A stretch of 64,000 bases of DNA from Streptacidiphilus neutrinimicus (GCF_000787815.1 NZ_BBPO01000042.1:5092-69091), one strand, 5' to 3'; positions 43,962-52,790 are shown, counted from the first letter of the stretch. The notes: generated by a model from the letters alone, not told the origin. Program-made: numbers and translations.

Positions 43962-44135
43962 TCATGTGCCGCCGAGGCCGGTCTCCTCCAGGTCGAGTTC
44001 GTGCTGGAGCCGGCGCGGCGTGGTGTCGCTGATCTCGTGGTCCTCGTCGAGGCGATGCAGCTCCGTGGTCTGTACGGCGATGACCCCGCGGCGCAGTTCG
44101 CGGTAGGCGGCGAGCACGCTGCGGCCGGTGCCCCG
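43962..44135 (-). pseudogene. NhaP/CPA1-type Na+/H+ antiporter C-terminal remnant
   Basis: Reads GTGRSVLAAYRELRRGVIAVQTTELHRLDEDHEISDTTPRRLQHELDLEETGLGG-stop (TGA at 43962). This is the cytoplasmic tail typical of actinobacterial CPA1 antiporters (YRxLRR...RxxxEISDxxxRRxQxELDLEE). The membrane part is gone; upstream is a KdpD fragment. Confidence 0.7.
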
Positions 44136-44238
44136 GCCTGAAGTCGGCTCATGTCGAGCAGGTTCTCCACCAGGCGGGAGAGGCTGCCCATCGACTCCTC
44201 CGCGGTGACCAGCAGGTCCGTCGGCTCCTCGGGGGGAG
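44136..44238 (-). pseudogene. KdpD sensor-kinase dimerisation-region remnant
   Basis: Reads EEPTDLLVTAEESMGSLSRLVENLLDMSRLQAG, the second helix of the KdpD HisKA domain (LxxLVxNLLDMSRLQAG is characteristic). It ends abruptly where the antiporter tail begins, near 44130-44140. Confidence 0.7.
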
Positions 44239-44439
44239 CGATCCCTCCCTTGTCCCCGGCCCGCCGGTTCCGTACCGGCGCCTTGCTGGTCCCGTACTGG
44301 TCTGCGGGTTTGCCGGTCGACGCGAGGGGTTACCTCTGGCGCGGGCCCGGTGCTGCGGACATACAGCGCCATGGGGTCCTGGGCGGGGAAGTCGGTGTCT
44401 GCTTCCCCCCGGGGCACGCTTCGGCTCTGCCCTTGCTCG

Positions 44440-44700
44440 TCGCCGGGTCCCCGACCTCTTGCGCCGGCGCAGGTGGCGTTCCGGGCCATGCAGGAGACGA
44501 CCGCCGGCCACCTGGTCAACAACGCGCAGATCGCGCGCGCCCAGCATGTCGAGATCGTCCGTCAGACCGCCCACGCGGTATACGCGTTCGGGCACACCAT
44601 CGAGTACCGGCGCGCCGTCGCCTGGGAGCCTGTCGCGTCCCTGGCCGCGGGCCCGGTCGCCCGGCGCTCGGGCCCTACGTTGTCCACTCGACGGCCGTGA
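44440..44700 (+). other. Possible coding fragment, unrecognised
   Basis: Plus frame AQVAFRAMQETTAGHLVNNAQIARAQHVEIVRQTAHAVYAFGHTIEYRRA has convincing helical, low-arginine composition, unlike shadows in this DNA. I cannot name it and it has no ribosome site. It overlaps the end of the hypothetical gene at 44675. Confidence 0.3.
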
Positions 44701-44980
44701 GGTCCTCGTCGCCCTCTTGGCCGGCTGGTTCGGCGTAGTGGCGGGCGGTGGGGTGGTGCAGGCCGGCGACGAAGAAGTGCATGGCCGTGGTGACGGCGGC
44801 TTCGAGGTCGGTGCCGCTGCCGACGAGTTCGCAGCCCCTCCGCTCGTCGGGCGAAGCGTAGACACTGTAGATGTTGCCGGCGCGCTCGGCCGTGCCGACA
44901 GCGAAGACGTGCCCGTCGCGGTTGAAGGTCAGCCCCCACGTCGCAGGGCCGGTCCGGCCGAGGGTGACGCTGACGGCCAC
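44675..44980 (-). CDS. Hypothetical protein, about 100 residues
   Basis: 101 residues from ATG at 44980. Mixed alpha/beta (TLGRTGPATWGLTFNRDGHVFAVGTAERAGNIYSVYASPDERRGCELVGSGTDLEAAVTTAMHFFVAGL), acidic C-terminus. Codon bias is right and the composition natural. No family recognised. Confidence 0.6.
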   Translation of the reverse strand: MAVSVTLGRTGPATWGLTFNRDGHVFAVGTAERAGNIYSVYASPDERRGCELVGSGTDLEAAVTTAMHFFVAGLHHPTARHYAEPAGQEGDEDLTAVEWTT

Positions 44981-45097
44981 GGCTTGACTCCCGGGGTGAG
45001 CGAAGGCGATGCAAGGGCGCGCCGTCGCCTTTCGCTTCCATCGTGGCCCTGGCGCGCCCGGTCGGCGCGCCAGGGCCAGGGGGAGGATCGGCTGCTG

Positions 45098-45487
45098 TCA
45101 GCAGTTGCGAAGCTCGGGCTTCTGGTTGAGGAGCTGGGTGCGTACGGAGGTGAACTCGCGGTAGGCGGCGTCGTGTTCGCTGCCGGGGCGGAACGCGGCG
45201 ACGTTGTGGCAGTTCACGAAGGCGAGGGTGACGTCGAAGTGCCGCTCCAGGCTGCCGCGGATCGCGTTGCTGGCGAGCGCGCGCAGCAGCTGGCCGCGTT
45301 CGGTGTCGGTGGGCGGGGTGTTGTCGTCGACGAACGGGTCGTCGGTGTGCGGGAGGCGGGCCGCGAGGGCTTCGACGGTCTTGTAGGCGTAGGGGAGCGA
45401 GTCGCGGACGGTGGCGACGAAGTCGGCTTCGTCGACAGGGCCGTGTTCGGCCTGGGCGAGGAGTTCGGGGGAGACGTCGAGCGACAT
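45098..45487 (-). CDS. SCO5389-family protein
   Basis: 129 residues from ATG at 45487. Begins MSLDVSPELLAQAEHGPVDEADFVATVRDSLPYA and contains RGQLLRALASNAIRGSLERHF and VNCHNVAAFRPG, matching the actinomycete SCO5389-like family. Function unknown. Its 5' flank contains a Zur-box-like sequence at 45536-45554 and it is divergent from the zinc uptake operon, so control by zinc is possible. Confidence 0.8.
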   Translation of the reverse strand: MSLDVSPELLAQAEHGPVDEADFVATVRDSLPYAYKTVEALAARLPHTDDPFVDDNTPPTDTERGQLLRALASNAIRGSLERHFDVTLAFVNCHNVAAFRPGSEHDAAYREFTSVRTQLLNQKPELRNC

Positions 45488-45535
45488 GCGGGGCTCCGTT
45501 CAGGGGAGGGGACTGGACCCAAGACCTGTAACGAA

Positions 45536-45554
45536 CATGAAAACCGTTACGCAT
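45536..45554. promoter_or_regulatory. Zur-box-like site upstream of the SCO5389-family gene
   Basis: CATGAAAACCGTTACGCAT: the ATGAAAACC half matches the two sites in front of znuA; the other half is degenerate. It lies 49 bp upstream of the SCO5389-family start. Confidence 0.5.
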
Positions 45555-45628
45555 AGAGACTGTCCGCCTGCGGAGCGTCCCGTCAACCCCCTCCCGACCC
45601 GATCGGACCCTGTCGCTGGTCAAGGTTT

Positions 45629-45684
45629 GGTAATGGTTTTCATCTCGGGCTTGGATCTATCTAGTGATGAAAACCATTTCCATC
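45629..45684. promoter_or_regulatory. Two Zur-box-like sites in the znuA promoter region
   Basis: GATGAAAACCATTTCCATC at 45666-45684 is a near-perfect 9+1+9 palindrome. Its half-site recurs inverted as GGTAATGGTTTTCATC at 45629-45644. The A/T-rich core TGAAAACCATTTTCA-like matches the Streptomyces/Mycobacterium Zur consensus as I recall it. The sites lie 49-104 bp before the znuA ATG, where a zinc-loaded repressor would block transcription. The Fur-family gene in the operon (49437) would be the regulator. Confidence 0.8.
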
Positions 45685-45732
45685 TAGCGTTGGGTGTCGT
45701 CAAGCCAGCCGATTCCCTTGGGGGTTCCTGCC

Positions 45733-46716
45733 ATGAGTGCGTCCACGTCGTCCCTGCGCCCCGCCCGTCGCCCGGTCAGACTGGTTCTCGGCGCTGCCGC
45801 GGTCGCCCTGGTCGCGACGGTGAGCGCCTGCTCGACCTCCTCCCCGGACACGACCGGCTCCGGGGCGGCCGGCGCGTCCGGCGCGGCGGCCGGGGGCAAG
45901 GTGATCCAGGTCGTGGCGGCGGAGAACTTCTGGGGCTCGATAGCCACGCAGCTGGGCGGCTCACACGTGCACGTGGCCAGCATCATCACCAACCCGGACA
46001 CGGACCCGCACTCCTACGAGCCCACCGCCGCCGACGCGCGCACCGTCACGACGGCGCAGTACGTGATCGTGAACGGCATCGGCTACGACGCCTGGGCGGA
46101 CAAGCTGCTGGCGACGAACCCCGGCAGCGGCCGGACCGAGCTGAAGGTCGGGGACCTGGTCGGCATCCAGCCGGGCGGGAACCCGCACCGCTGGTACTCG
46201 CCGACCAACGTGCACCAGGTCATCGAGGCGATCACGGCCGACTACAAGAAGATCGACCCGGCCGACGCCGCCTACTTCGACCAGCAGAAGCAGACCTTCG
46301 AGACGCAGACCCTGGCGCAGTACAACCAGCTGATCTCCGACATCAAGGCGAAATACGCCGGGACGCCGATCGGCGCCTCGGAGTCGATCGTGACCCCGCT
46401 CGCCGAGGGCCTGGGCCTGAAGATGCTGACGCCGGAGAGGTTCCTGGACGCGATGAGCGAGGGCACCGACCCCACCGCCGCGGACAAGGCCACGATCGAC
46501 CAGCAGATCAAGACCAAGCAGCTCAAGGTCTACGTCTACAACAGCCAGAACTCCACCCCCGACGTCGTCGCCCAGGTGAAGCTGGCGAAGTCGGAGGGCA
46601 TCCCGGTCACCACCGTCACCGAGACCCTCGCCCCGGCGAACGACACGTTCGAGCAGTGGCAGGTCGCCGAACTTCAGGGCGTCGAGCAGGCGCTGCACCA
46701 GGCCACCGGGAAGTGA
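45733..46716 (+). CDS. znuA: Zinc ABC transporter substrate-binding lipoprotein
   Basis: 327 residues from ATG at 45733. Lipobox VSAC (Cys about 34) after an alanine-rich signal. Cluster A-I metal-binding protein: DPHSYEPT (first His ligand), NPHRWYSP (second His), a buried Glu/Ser region GASESIVTPLAEGLGL and a final Asp near NDTFEQWQ. There is no long His-rich loop. It captures zinc (manganese is the alternative) outside the membrane and passes it to the two permeases. Zur sites upstream and the Zur and CobW genes downstream support zinc. Confidence 0.9.
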   Translation: MSASTSSLRPARRPVRLVLGAAAVALVATVSACSTSSPDTTGSGAAGASGAAAGGKVIQVVAAENFWGSIATQLGGSHVHVASIITNPDTDPHSYEPTAADARTVTTAQYVIVNGIGYDAWADKLLATNPGSGRTELKVGDLVGIQPGGNPHRWYSPTNVHQVIEAITADYKKIDPADAAYFDQQKQTFETQTLAQYNQLISDIKAKYAGTPIGASESIVTPLAEGLGLKMLTPERFLDAMSEGTDPTAADKATIDQQIKTKQLKVYVYNSQNSTPDVVAQVKLAKSEGIPVTTVTETLAPANDTFEQWQVAELQGVEQALHQATGK

Positions 46717-46723
46717 GGACTCC

Positions 46724-47632
46724 ATGAACCCCGCCGCACAGGCCCAGCAGCAGGACCTCCTCAAGGTCGAGCCGGCCTCGCCCGCCGCCTCCGGCGCGCC
46801 GGTGACGCCGACCACGCCGGTGCTGTGCCTGTGCGGCGCGGCAGCCCGCGTCGGCGGCCGGACGCTGTGGTCCGGCGTCGATCTGGAAGTGCAGGCCGGG
46901 GAGTTCGTCGCCGTGCTCGGCCCGAACGGCGTCGGCAAGTCCACGCTGGTCAAGGTGCTCCTCGGCACCGTTCCCGCCGCAGCCGGCGACATAAGGGTGC
47001 TCGGGCGCCGTCCCGGCGAGGCCGGCCACCGCGTCGGCTACCTGCCCCAGCGCCGCAGCTTCGACTCCGACCTGCGCATCCGCGGGATCGACATCGTCCG
47101 CATGGGCCTGGACGGCGACCGCTGGGGCGTTCCTCTGCCCTGGTCCCGTTCCCGGCGCGCCGAACAGGCCCGTGTGGACGAGGTGATCGAGCTGGTCGGC
47201 GCGTCCGCCTACGCCCACCGCCCGATCGGCCAGTGCTCCGGAGGCGAGCAGCAGCGGCTGCTCATCGCCCAGGCACTGGTCCGCCGACCTGAGATCCTGC
47301 TGCTGGACGAGCCGCTGGACAGCCTGGATCTGCCCAACCAGAGCGCCGTCGCCGCGCTCATCGGCCGGATCTGCCACCAGGAGGGCGTCGCGGTCGTCAT
47401 GGTCGCCCACGACGTCAACCCGATCCTCCACCACCTGGACCGGGTGGTGTACATCGCCGAGGGCGGCGCCGTGTGCGGGCCGCCCAGCGAGGTCATCAAC
47501 TCCGAGACGCTGACCCGCCTCTACCGCACCCCCGTCGAAGTCCTCTCCACCCAGGACGGACGCCTCGTCGTGGTCGGCCAGCCCGAGGCCCCCGCCGTCC
47601 ACACCGACCGCCACACCGGCCGGGAGAAGTGA
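46724..47632 (+). CDS. znuC: Zinc ABC transporter ATP-binding protein
   Basis: 302 residues. Walker A GPNGVGKST, Q loop VGYLPQRRSFD, signature CSGGEQQRLLIAQAL, Walker B EILLLDEPL, switch VAHDVN. A 30-residue Ala/Pro-rich N-terminal extension precedes the domain, longer than usual. Only 7 bp after znuA and 1 bp before the permease, so same transcript. Confidence 0.92.
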   Translation: MNPAAQAQQQDLLKVEPASPAASGAPVTPTTPVLCLCGAAARVGGRTLWSGVDLEVQAGEFVAVLGPNGVGKSTLVKVLLGTVPAAAGDIRVLGRRPGEAGHRVGYLPQRRSFDSDLRIRGIDIVRMGLDGDRWGVPLPWSRSRRAEQARVDEVIELVGASAYAHRPIGQCSGGEQQRLLIAQALVRRPEILLLDEPLDSLDLPNQSAVAALIGRICHQEGVAVVMVAHDVNPILHHLDRVVYIAEGGAVCGPPSEVINSETLTRLYRTPVEVLSTQDGRLVVVGQPEAPAVHTDRHTGREK

Positions 47633-47633
47633 G

Positions 47634-48533
47634 ATGGGCTCAGCGTCGTTCTCGTGGAACCTCGTCGGCGACTTCCAGCAGATGTGGTCCTATCCGTTCA
47701 TGGTCAACGCCTTCCGCGCCGGGGCGACCGTCGCCGTCGTGGCCGCGGCGGTGGGCTGGTTCGTGGTGCTGCGCCGCCAGACCTTCGCCGCACACACCCT
47801 GTCCGTCGTCGCCTTCCCCGGCGCCGCGCTGGCCACGCTCGCCGGATTCGCGCTGAGCCTTGGCTACTTCGGCTTTTGCGTCGCCGCCGCGTTGGCGTTG
47901 GCCCTGTTGCGGCGCGGCCGTGAGCCGGGCGGGTCGGGGGAGTCGGCGGCCATAGGCATCGTGCAGGCCTTCCTGCTCGCGTGCGGCTACCTGTTCATGG
48001 CCCTCTACAAGGGCCTGCTGGAAGGGCCGCAGACACTGCTTTTCGGCAGCTTCCTCGGAATCACCACCGGACAGGTCACCACCCTGGCCATGGCTGGCGT
48101 TGCGGTGCTGGGCGTTCTGGCGGTGATCGGTCGTCCGCTGCTGTTCGCCTCCGTCGACCCACAAGTCGCCGCCGCGCGCGGCGTCCCGGTCCGCGGGCTG
48201 TCGGTCGCCTTCCTGGTGCTGCTCGGTGCCGCGACGGCCGAGGCTGCGCAGATCACCGGCGCCTTGCTGGTCTTCGCGCTCATGGTGCTCCCGGCGGCGA
48301 CCGCCCAGGTCCTCACCGCCCGACCGGGGCTGAGCCTGCTACTCACGGTCGTGCTCGGCTTCGCGGCGACCTGGGCCGGGCTCGTCGCGGCCTGGTTCTG
48401 GCCCTACCCGCTCGGCTTCTTCGTCACGACCATCGCGTTCGCACTCTTTCTCCTCGCCCACGGCGCGCGCCTGCTGTCGACGGCACTCGCCAACCGAATC
48501 GCCTCGGCCACCATCCCGGCAGGTGCCGCATGA
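47634..48533 (+). CDS. znuB: Zinc ABC transporter permease (ABC-3 family), first copy
   Basis: 299 residues, eight or nine membrane helices. ABC-3 features: MVNAFRAGATVAVVAAAVGWFVVLRRQTFAAHTLSVVAFPGAALATLAG, LLFGSFLGITTGQV, AARGVPVRGLSVAFLVLLGAATAEAAQITGALLVFALMVLPAATAQ. Pairs with the second ABC-3 permease (4-bp overlap), implying a heterodimeric channel. Confidence 0.88.
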   Translation: MGSASFSWNLVGDFQQMWSYPFMVNAFRAGATVAVVAAAVGWFVVLRRQTFAAHTLSVVAFPGAALATLAGFALSLGYFGFCVAAALALALLRRGREPGGSGESAAIGIVQAFLLACGYLFMALYKGLLEGPQTLLFGSFLGITTGQVTTLAMAGVAVLGVLAVIGRPLLFASVDPQVAAARGVPVRGLSVAFLVLLGAATAEAAQITGALLVFALMVLPAATAQVLTARPGLSLLLTVVLGFAATWAGLVAAWFWPYPLGFFVTTIAFALFLLAHGARLLSTALANRIASATIPAGAA

Positions 48534-49396
48534 ACCTCTACCTGGCGTCCGCAGGAGCCAACGCCTGGTCGCAACCGTTCTTCCAGCATGCGCTCCTGGC
48601 AGGCACGTTCATCGCGCTCGCAGCCGGACTGGTCGGCTACTTCCTGGTGCTGCGCGCCCAGGTCTTCACCGGCGACGCGCTCAGCCACGTCGCCTTCACC
48701 GGCGCCATGGCGGCACTGGCCGCCGGCTACGACCTGCGCCTCGGACTCTTCACCGCCTGCATCCTGGTCGCCCTGCTCCTGGCGGGGATCGGGCGGCGCG
48801 GCAAGGCCGACGACGTCGTCATCGGCAGCGCCTTCGCCTGGATCCTCGGCCTCGGCTCGTTCTTCCTGACCCTCTACACCACCTCCGCCAGCGGCATGAA
48901 CGACGGCGGCGCGGGCGTGCGGGTCCTGTTCGGTTCGATCTTCGGCCTCGACGCCGGGCAGACCCTCGTCGCCGTCCTGGTCGCGCTCGGCGTCGGCGTC
49001 GCCGTGATGTTCCTAGGGCGTCCCCTGCTCTTCGCCACCCTGGACGAGTCGGTCGCCGCAGCACGCGGCGTCCCGGTCAAGGCCCTCGGGCTGGCCTTCC
49101 TGGTGCTTGTCGGCATCACCGCGGGCGAGGCGACACAGGCGGTCGGCTCCCTGCTACTGCTCGGCCTCCTCGCCGCCCCGGCAGGCGCCGCCGTCCGCCT
49201 CACCGACCGCCCGTTCCGCGGACTGGCACTGACGGCCGGACTGGCCGTCGCCGAGATGTGGGCCGGGCTCGCCGCCGCGGCGTGGATTCCCCGGTGCCCG
49301 CCCAGCTTCTCGGTCATGGCCGCCGCCTCCCTCGTCTACGCCGCGACCTACCTCAGACGTCCCACCACCCGCCGCAGCAGGACGGTGACCGCCTGA
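48530..49396 (+). CDS. Zinc ABC transporter permease (ABC-3 family), second copy
   Basis: 288 residues, ATGA overlap with the previous permease. FQHALLAGTFIALAAGLVGYFLVLRAQVFTGDALSHVAFTGAMAALAAG, FGSIFGLDAGQTL, AARGVPVKALGLAFLVLVGITAGEATQAVGSLLLLGLLAAPAGAA. Diverged from its neighbour, so it is an old duplication, not a recent one. Forms the transmembrane channel with it. Confidence 0.88.
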   Translation: MNLYLASAGANAWSQPFFQHALLAGTFIALAAGLVGYFLVLRAQVFTGDALSHVAFTGAMAALAAGYDLRLGLFTACILVALLLAGIGRRGKADDVVIGSAFAWILGLGSFFLTLYTTSASGMNDGGAGVRVLFGSIFGLDAGQTLVAVLVALGVGVAVMFLGRPLLFATLDESVAAARGVPVKALGLAFLVLVGITAGEATQAVGSLLLLGLLAAPAGAAVRLTDRPFRGLALTAGLAVAEMWAGLAAAAWIPRCPPSFSVMAAASLVYAATYLRRPTTRRSRTVTA

Positions 49397-49436
49397 CACC
49401 CACGTCACCCACATCCCCCTATTCCGCGAGGACCTT

Positions 49437-49883
49437 GTGACCAGCACCGACACCACCAGCGCGCCCGGGGAGGTCGCCCTGCTCGGGCGACCGACCCAGC
49501 AGCGGGCCACCGTGCTGCGCGCCCTGATCGACAGCGAGGACTTCGTCAGCGCCCAGGTCCTCCACGCCCGCCTCATCGCCGCTGGCAACCGCGTCGGCCT
49601 GAGCACCATCTACCGCACCCTCACCGCGCTCGCCGAGGCGGGCCTGGCGGACACCATGCGCGACTCGGAAGGCGAACGCCACTTCCGGCACCGGCCCGGA
49701 CCCGACCACCGCCACTACCTGCGCTGCCGCACCTGCGGACGCAGCGTGGCCGTCGACTCCCATCTCGTGGAGAGGTGGGCCGAACGGATAGGCGCCACCA
49801 GCGGCTTCACCGAGATCTCGCACACCGTCGAACTCACCGGCATCTGCGCCGACTGCACCGGCCCCACCGCCCCCGCCGCCTGA
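49437..49883 (+). CDS. zur: Fur-family zinc uptake regulator
   Basis: 148 residues; GTG at 49437 with GAGGA upstream. Winged helix RATVLRALIDSEDFVSAQVLHARLIAAGNRVGLSTIYRTLTALAEAGLADTMRDSEGE, then the metal-sensing part DHRHYLRCRTCGRSVAVDSHLVERWAE and a structural CxxC pair (CRTC, CADC). Genomic place inside the zinc operon, downstream of two Zur boxes, identifies it as Zur. Zinc-loaded protein should repress the operon, giving negative feedback. Confidence 0.9.
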   Translation: MTSTDTTSAPGEVALLGRPTQQRATVLRALIDSEDFVSAQVLHARLIAAGNRVGLSTIYRTLTALAEAGLADTMRDSEGERHFRHRPGPDHRHYLRCRTCGRSVAVDSHLVERWAERIGATSGFTEISHTVELTGICADCTGPTAPAA

Positions 49884-49932
49884 CCGACTGCGGCTCCTCT
49901 TCCACCCCGCCCTCGCGAAGGGAGACTTCGCC

Positions 49933-50234
49933 ATGCCCTCCTCCGGCTGCCCATCTCCAGGCTGCTGCGCCGTCAGCCGCCCGAGCACACCGCCCGGCTG
50001 ACCGCCATCAAGGGCCAAGTCCGCCATGAACTCGACCTCGCCGGCGACGACACCGTCGTCGTCCGCCAACTCGACTGCACCGAACCGGGATGCCCGCCCG
50101 TCGAGACCGTCATCGCGGTCCTCGCCGCCGACGGCACCACCCGCCGCTGGACCCTGCACCACCCCGTCATCGAGATCACCCCGCAACTACTGGCCGTCAC
50201 ACTCGCCACCAGTCCCGCCACCAGCGAACGCTAA
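49933..50234 (+). CDS. Small zinc-operon protein of unknown function, probable frameshift near the start
   Basis: Most of the stretch reads [81 protein letters not shown] in the frame ending TAA 50234, but that frame has no start codon back to the zur stop. The good ATG at 49933 with GAAGGGAG is in another frame and reaches a stop after 23 codons. One missing base near 49940-49955 would join them. Contains a C-x4-C pair ([10 protein letters not shown]). It lies between zur and the CobW gene and looks like part of the same operon. Family known to me only as a zinc-operon hypothetical. Confidence 0.6.
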
Positions 50235-50245
50235 GGAGCACCCGC

Positions 50246-51301
50246 GTGACCACCGACACCACCGACCTGCCCGAGAACGAGACCGAAGTCGGGGATGCCC
50301 TGGACACCCGCGTCCCCGTCACCGTCCTCACCGGCTTCCTCGGCTCCGGCAAGACCACCCTGCTCAACCGCATCCTGACCGAGCAGCACGGCCTGAGGAT
50401 CGCCGTCATCGAGAACGAGTTCGGCGAGGTCGGCATCGACGACGCCCTCGTCCTGGACGCCGAAGAAGAGATCTTCGAGATGAACAACGGCTGCATCTGC
50501 TGCACCGTCCGCGGCGACCTCATCCGCATCCTCGGCGCGCTCATGCGGCGCCGGGAGCGCTTCGACCGCATCGTCATCGAGACCACGGGCCTGGCCGAGC
50601 CGGCCCCGGTCGCGCAGACCTTCTTCATGGACGACGAGATCGCCTCCCAGCTGCGCCTGGACGCCATCGTCACGCTCGTCGACGCCGCCCACATCCGCGC
50701 CCACCTCGACGAGGTCAAGCCCGAGGGAGTGGAGAACGAGGCCGTCGAGCAGATCGCCTTCGCCGACCGCATCGTGCTGAACAAGACCGACCTCGTCGAC
50801 CACCAGACCCTCGCCGAGGTCGTCGCCCGCATCCGCGCGGTCAACGCCCTCGCCGACATCCTCCCCGCCCAGCAGGCCGCCGTGGATCTCCCGCGGATCC
50901 TCGACGTGCACGCCTTCGACCTGGACCGGGTCCTGGAAACCGACCCGCAGTTCCTCACCGAGACCGAGCACCAGCACGACACCACCGTCACCTCCGTCGG
51001 CATCGACCTGGAGGGCGAGCTGGACGAGGACCGCCTCAACACCTGGCTCGGCACCCTGCTGCGCGAGCGCGGCACGGACATCTTCCGCTCCAAGGGCATC
51101 CTCGCCCTCGAAGGCGCCGAGCGGCAGTACGTCTTCCAGGGAGTCCACATGCTCCTCGACGGCGAGATGGGCCGCCAATGGGGGATCGGGGAACCGCGCC
51201 GCAACCGGCTCGTCTTCATCGGCCGCAACCTCGACCGCGACGAGCTCAACGCCGGCTTCGCCGCCTGCCTCACCGCCACCCCCGCGGCGGTGACCGCATG
51301 A
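50246..51301 (+). CDS. CobW/COG0523 zinc metallochaperone GTPase
   Basis: 351 residues; GTG at 50246 with AAGGAG just upstream. G1 GFLGSGKTT (about 30-38), [11 protein letters not shown], the CxCC metal site in [15 protein letters not shown]3-like ETTGLAEP, and G4 NKTDLVDH. C-terminal CobW_C domain ([23 protein letters not shown]). COG0523 GTPases in zinc operons deliver zinc to target enzymes when zinc is short. It overlaps the WD40 gene by 4 bp. Confidence 0.92.
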   Translation: MTTDTTDLPENETEVGDALDTRVPVTVLTGFLGSGKTTLLNRILTEQHGLRIAVIENEFGEVGIDDALVLDAEEEIFEMNNGCICCTVRGDLIRILGALMRRRERFDRIVIETTGLAEPAPVAQTFFMDDEIASQLRLDAIVTLVDAAHIRAHLDEVKPEGVENEAVEQIAFADRIVLNKTDLVDHQTLAEVVARIRAVNALADILPAQQAAVDLPRILDVHAFDLDRVLETDPQFLTETEHQHDTTVTSVGIDLEGELDEDRLNTWLGTLLRERGTDIFRSKGILALEGAERQYVFQGVHMLLDGEMGRQWGIGEPRRNRLVFIGRNLDRDELNAGFAACLTATPAAVTA

Positions 51302-52353
51302 GCACCGCCACCACGTTGGACGTCGACACCGCCTGGGAAACGGCGGTGGAGGACGCCCCCGTCGCCGTCCACTCCGCAGCCGGCCTCGTCGCCGTCGCCG
51401 GAGCCGACGGCACCTGCTGGATCCTCGACACCACCACCGGCGACATCGTCGCCACCGTCACCCTCCCCGGCGGCATCCTCGCCGCCCAACTGTCCCCGGA
51501 CGGCGCACATCTTGCCCTCGGCGGCCCGTTCGGCCACGCGACCTGGAGCCGCGCGACCAACACCACCCTGATCTCCAAGACCGGCAACTGGTCCGCCGCC
51601 GTCCGCTGGGGCGGCAACGACAAGGTCGCCGTCGCCTCCGGCCGCCGCGCGCTCGTCCTCGCGGCCGACGGTGAGCAGCTGTGGGCCACCGACCCCGCCC
51701 CCAGCACCGTCACCGACGTCGCCTGGCTGCGCGAGAACCGCCGCCTGGCCACCACCGCCTACAACGGAGTCCGCTGCTACGAACGCCACAGCGCCAGGCC
51801 CGTCACCGAGTACGGCTACCTCGGCTCCCACCTCGCCCTCGCCATCGCCCCCACCGGACGCTGGATCTGCAGCGGCAACCAGGACGCCTCCATCCACATC
51901 TGGCGCACCCTCCCCCAGCCTTCGGCCGGGGGTACCCCCATCGGCGGCGACCTGACCATGCACGGCTACCCCGACAAGATCGCCCGCCTCGCCTTCGACG
52001 ACACCGGCTACTGGCTCGCCTCCGACGGCGCACCCGACATCACCGTCTGGGACTTCTCCGGCAAGGGCCCTGAAGGCACCCGCCCCCGCACCCTGCGCGC
52101 CCACGAAACCGTGACCGCGCTGGCCTGGCGCCCAGGCGGCGCCGGGATCCTCGCCAGCGCCGGAGCCGAAGGCACCCTCGCCCTGTGGCGCGCCACCCGC
52201 GGCCGAGCAGGCGCCCGACTTCGCCCCGCCCACACCCGCGAACTCGACCAACCCGTCACCGCCCTCGCCTGGGCCGGACCCGACCTCCTCGTCACCGCCG
52301 ACTGGGAAGGCCGCGTCCACGCGAGCCGCCTGCCCGCGGCACTCCCGAGGTGA
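51298..52353 (+). CDS. WD40 repeat protein coupled to the CobW GTPase
   Basis: 351 residues, ATGA overlap with the CobW gene. About six or seven beta-propeller blades: [113 protein letters not shown] and [14 protein letters not shown]. No signal peptide, so cytoplasmic. WD40 proteins are protein-binding platforms, and position implies it works with the GTPase, perhaps as target receptor. A small palindromic repeat sits inside the gene (51912-51941). Confidence 0.88.
   Translation: MSTATTLDVDTAWETAVEDAPVAVHSAAGLVAVAGADGTCWILDTTTGDIVATVTLPGGILAAQLSPDGAHLALGGPFGHATWSRATNTTLISKTGNWSAAVRWGGNDKVAVASGRRALVLAADGEQLWATDPAPSTVTDVAWLRENRRLATTAYNGVRCYERHSARPVTEYGYLGSHLALAIAPTGRWICSGNQDASIHIWRTLPQPSAGGTPIGGDLTMHGYPDKIARLAFDDTGYWLASDGAPDITVWDFSGKGPEGTRPRTLRAHETVTALAWRPGGAGILASAGAEGTLALWRATRGRAGARLRPAHTRELDQPVTALAWAGPDLLVTADWEGRVHASRLPAALPR
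51912..51941. repeat. Palindromic Streptomyces-type mini repeat inserted in the WD40 gene
   Basis: CCCCCAGCCTTCGGCCGGGGG followed by TACCCCC: the same GC-rich hairpin (AGCC-TTCG-GCC flanked by C/G runs) is scattered between streptomycete genes. Here it is read in frame as PQPSAGGTP within the blade-connecting loop after WRTL. Confidence 0.65.
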
Positions 52354-52790
52354 ACGGCCGGATGCCCCAAGCGCCGGCCGGGCGAACCACCCTGCGCAGC
52401 CCCGGCCGCCCCTGCCTGCTCACCCTCTGCCGGGGCTGCTGCTGCGGCAGCCCCGGCAAGGGGCGCGACACTGCGGCAGCGACACAGCTCGCCCGCCTTC
52501 GCGCTGCGGCGGAGATGAGATCCGGAGCACGCTTCGAGGTCCGCACCTCCGACTGCCTCGGCCCGTGCGACCACGCCGATGTCGTGGTGATCCAGCCCTC
52601 CACCGCAGGCCGCCTACGCGGCGGCCGACCCATCCGGATCGGCTGGAGCGGCACCCGGGGCTGCACCGACGACCTGCTCACCTGGGTCGCGGCAGGAGGG
52701 CCGGGGATCGCGCCGCCCCCACCCGCCCTGGAGCTGCACGCCTTCCGGCCCGCCCGGCCGGCGCTCGGGCCCCGCCGTGCACGCCGCTGA
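52350..52790 (+). CDS. (2Fe-2S) ferredoxin-domain protein (CobW-associated)
   Basis: 146 residues from GTG at 52350, overlapping the WD40 stop (GTGA); an ATG four codons on is the alternative. Thioredoxin-like ferredoxin signature: CRGCCCGSPGKGRD at the front and TSDCLGPCDHADVVVIQPS. It resembles actinomycete proteins found beside CobW/zinc genes. Role probably electron transfer or metal handling; the extra cysteines of CRGCCCG might bind zinc. It overlaps the ArsR gene by 14 bp. Confidence 0.78.
   Translation: MNGRMPQAPAGRTTLRSPGRPCLLTLCRGCCCGSPGKGRDTAAATQLARLRAAAEMRSGARFEVRTSDCLGPCDHADVVVIQPSTAGRLRGGRPIRIGWSGTRGCTDDLLTWVAAGGPGIAPPPPALELHAFRPARPALGPRRARR

Noticed and set aside
50197-52320. 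Long minus-strand frame opposite the CobW and WD40 genes
   Set aside because: No motif, Ser/Arg-rich; antisense to two well-supported genes.
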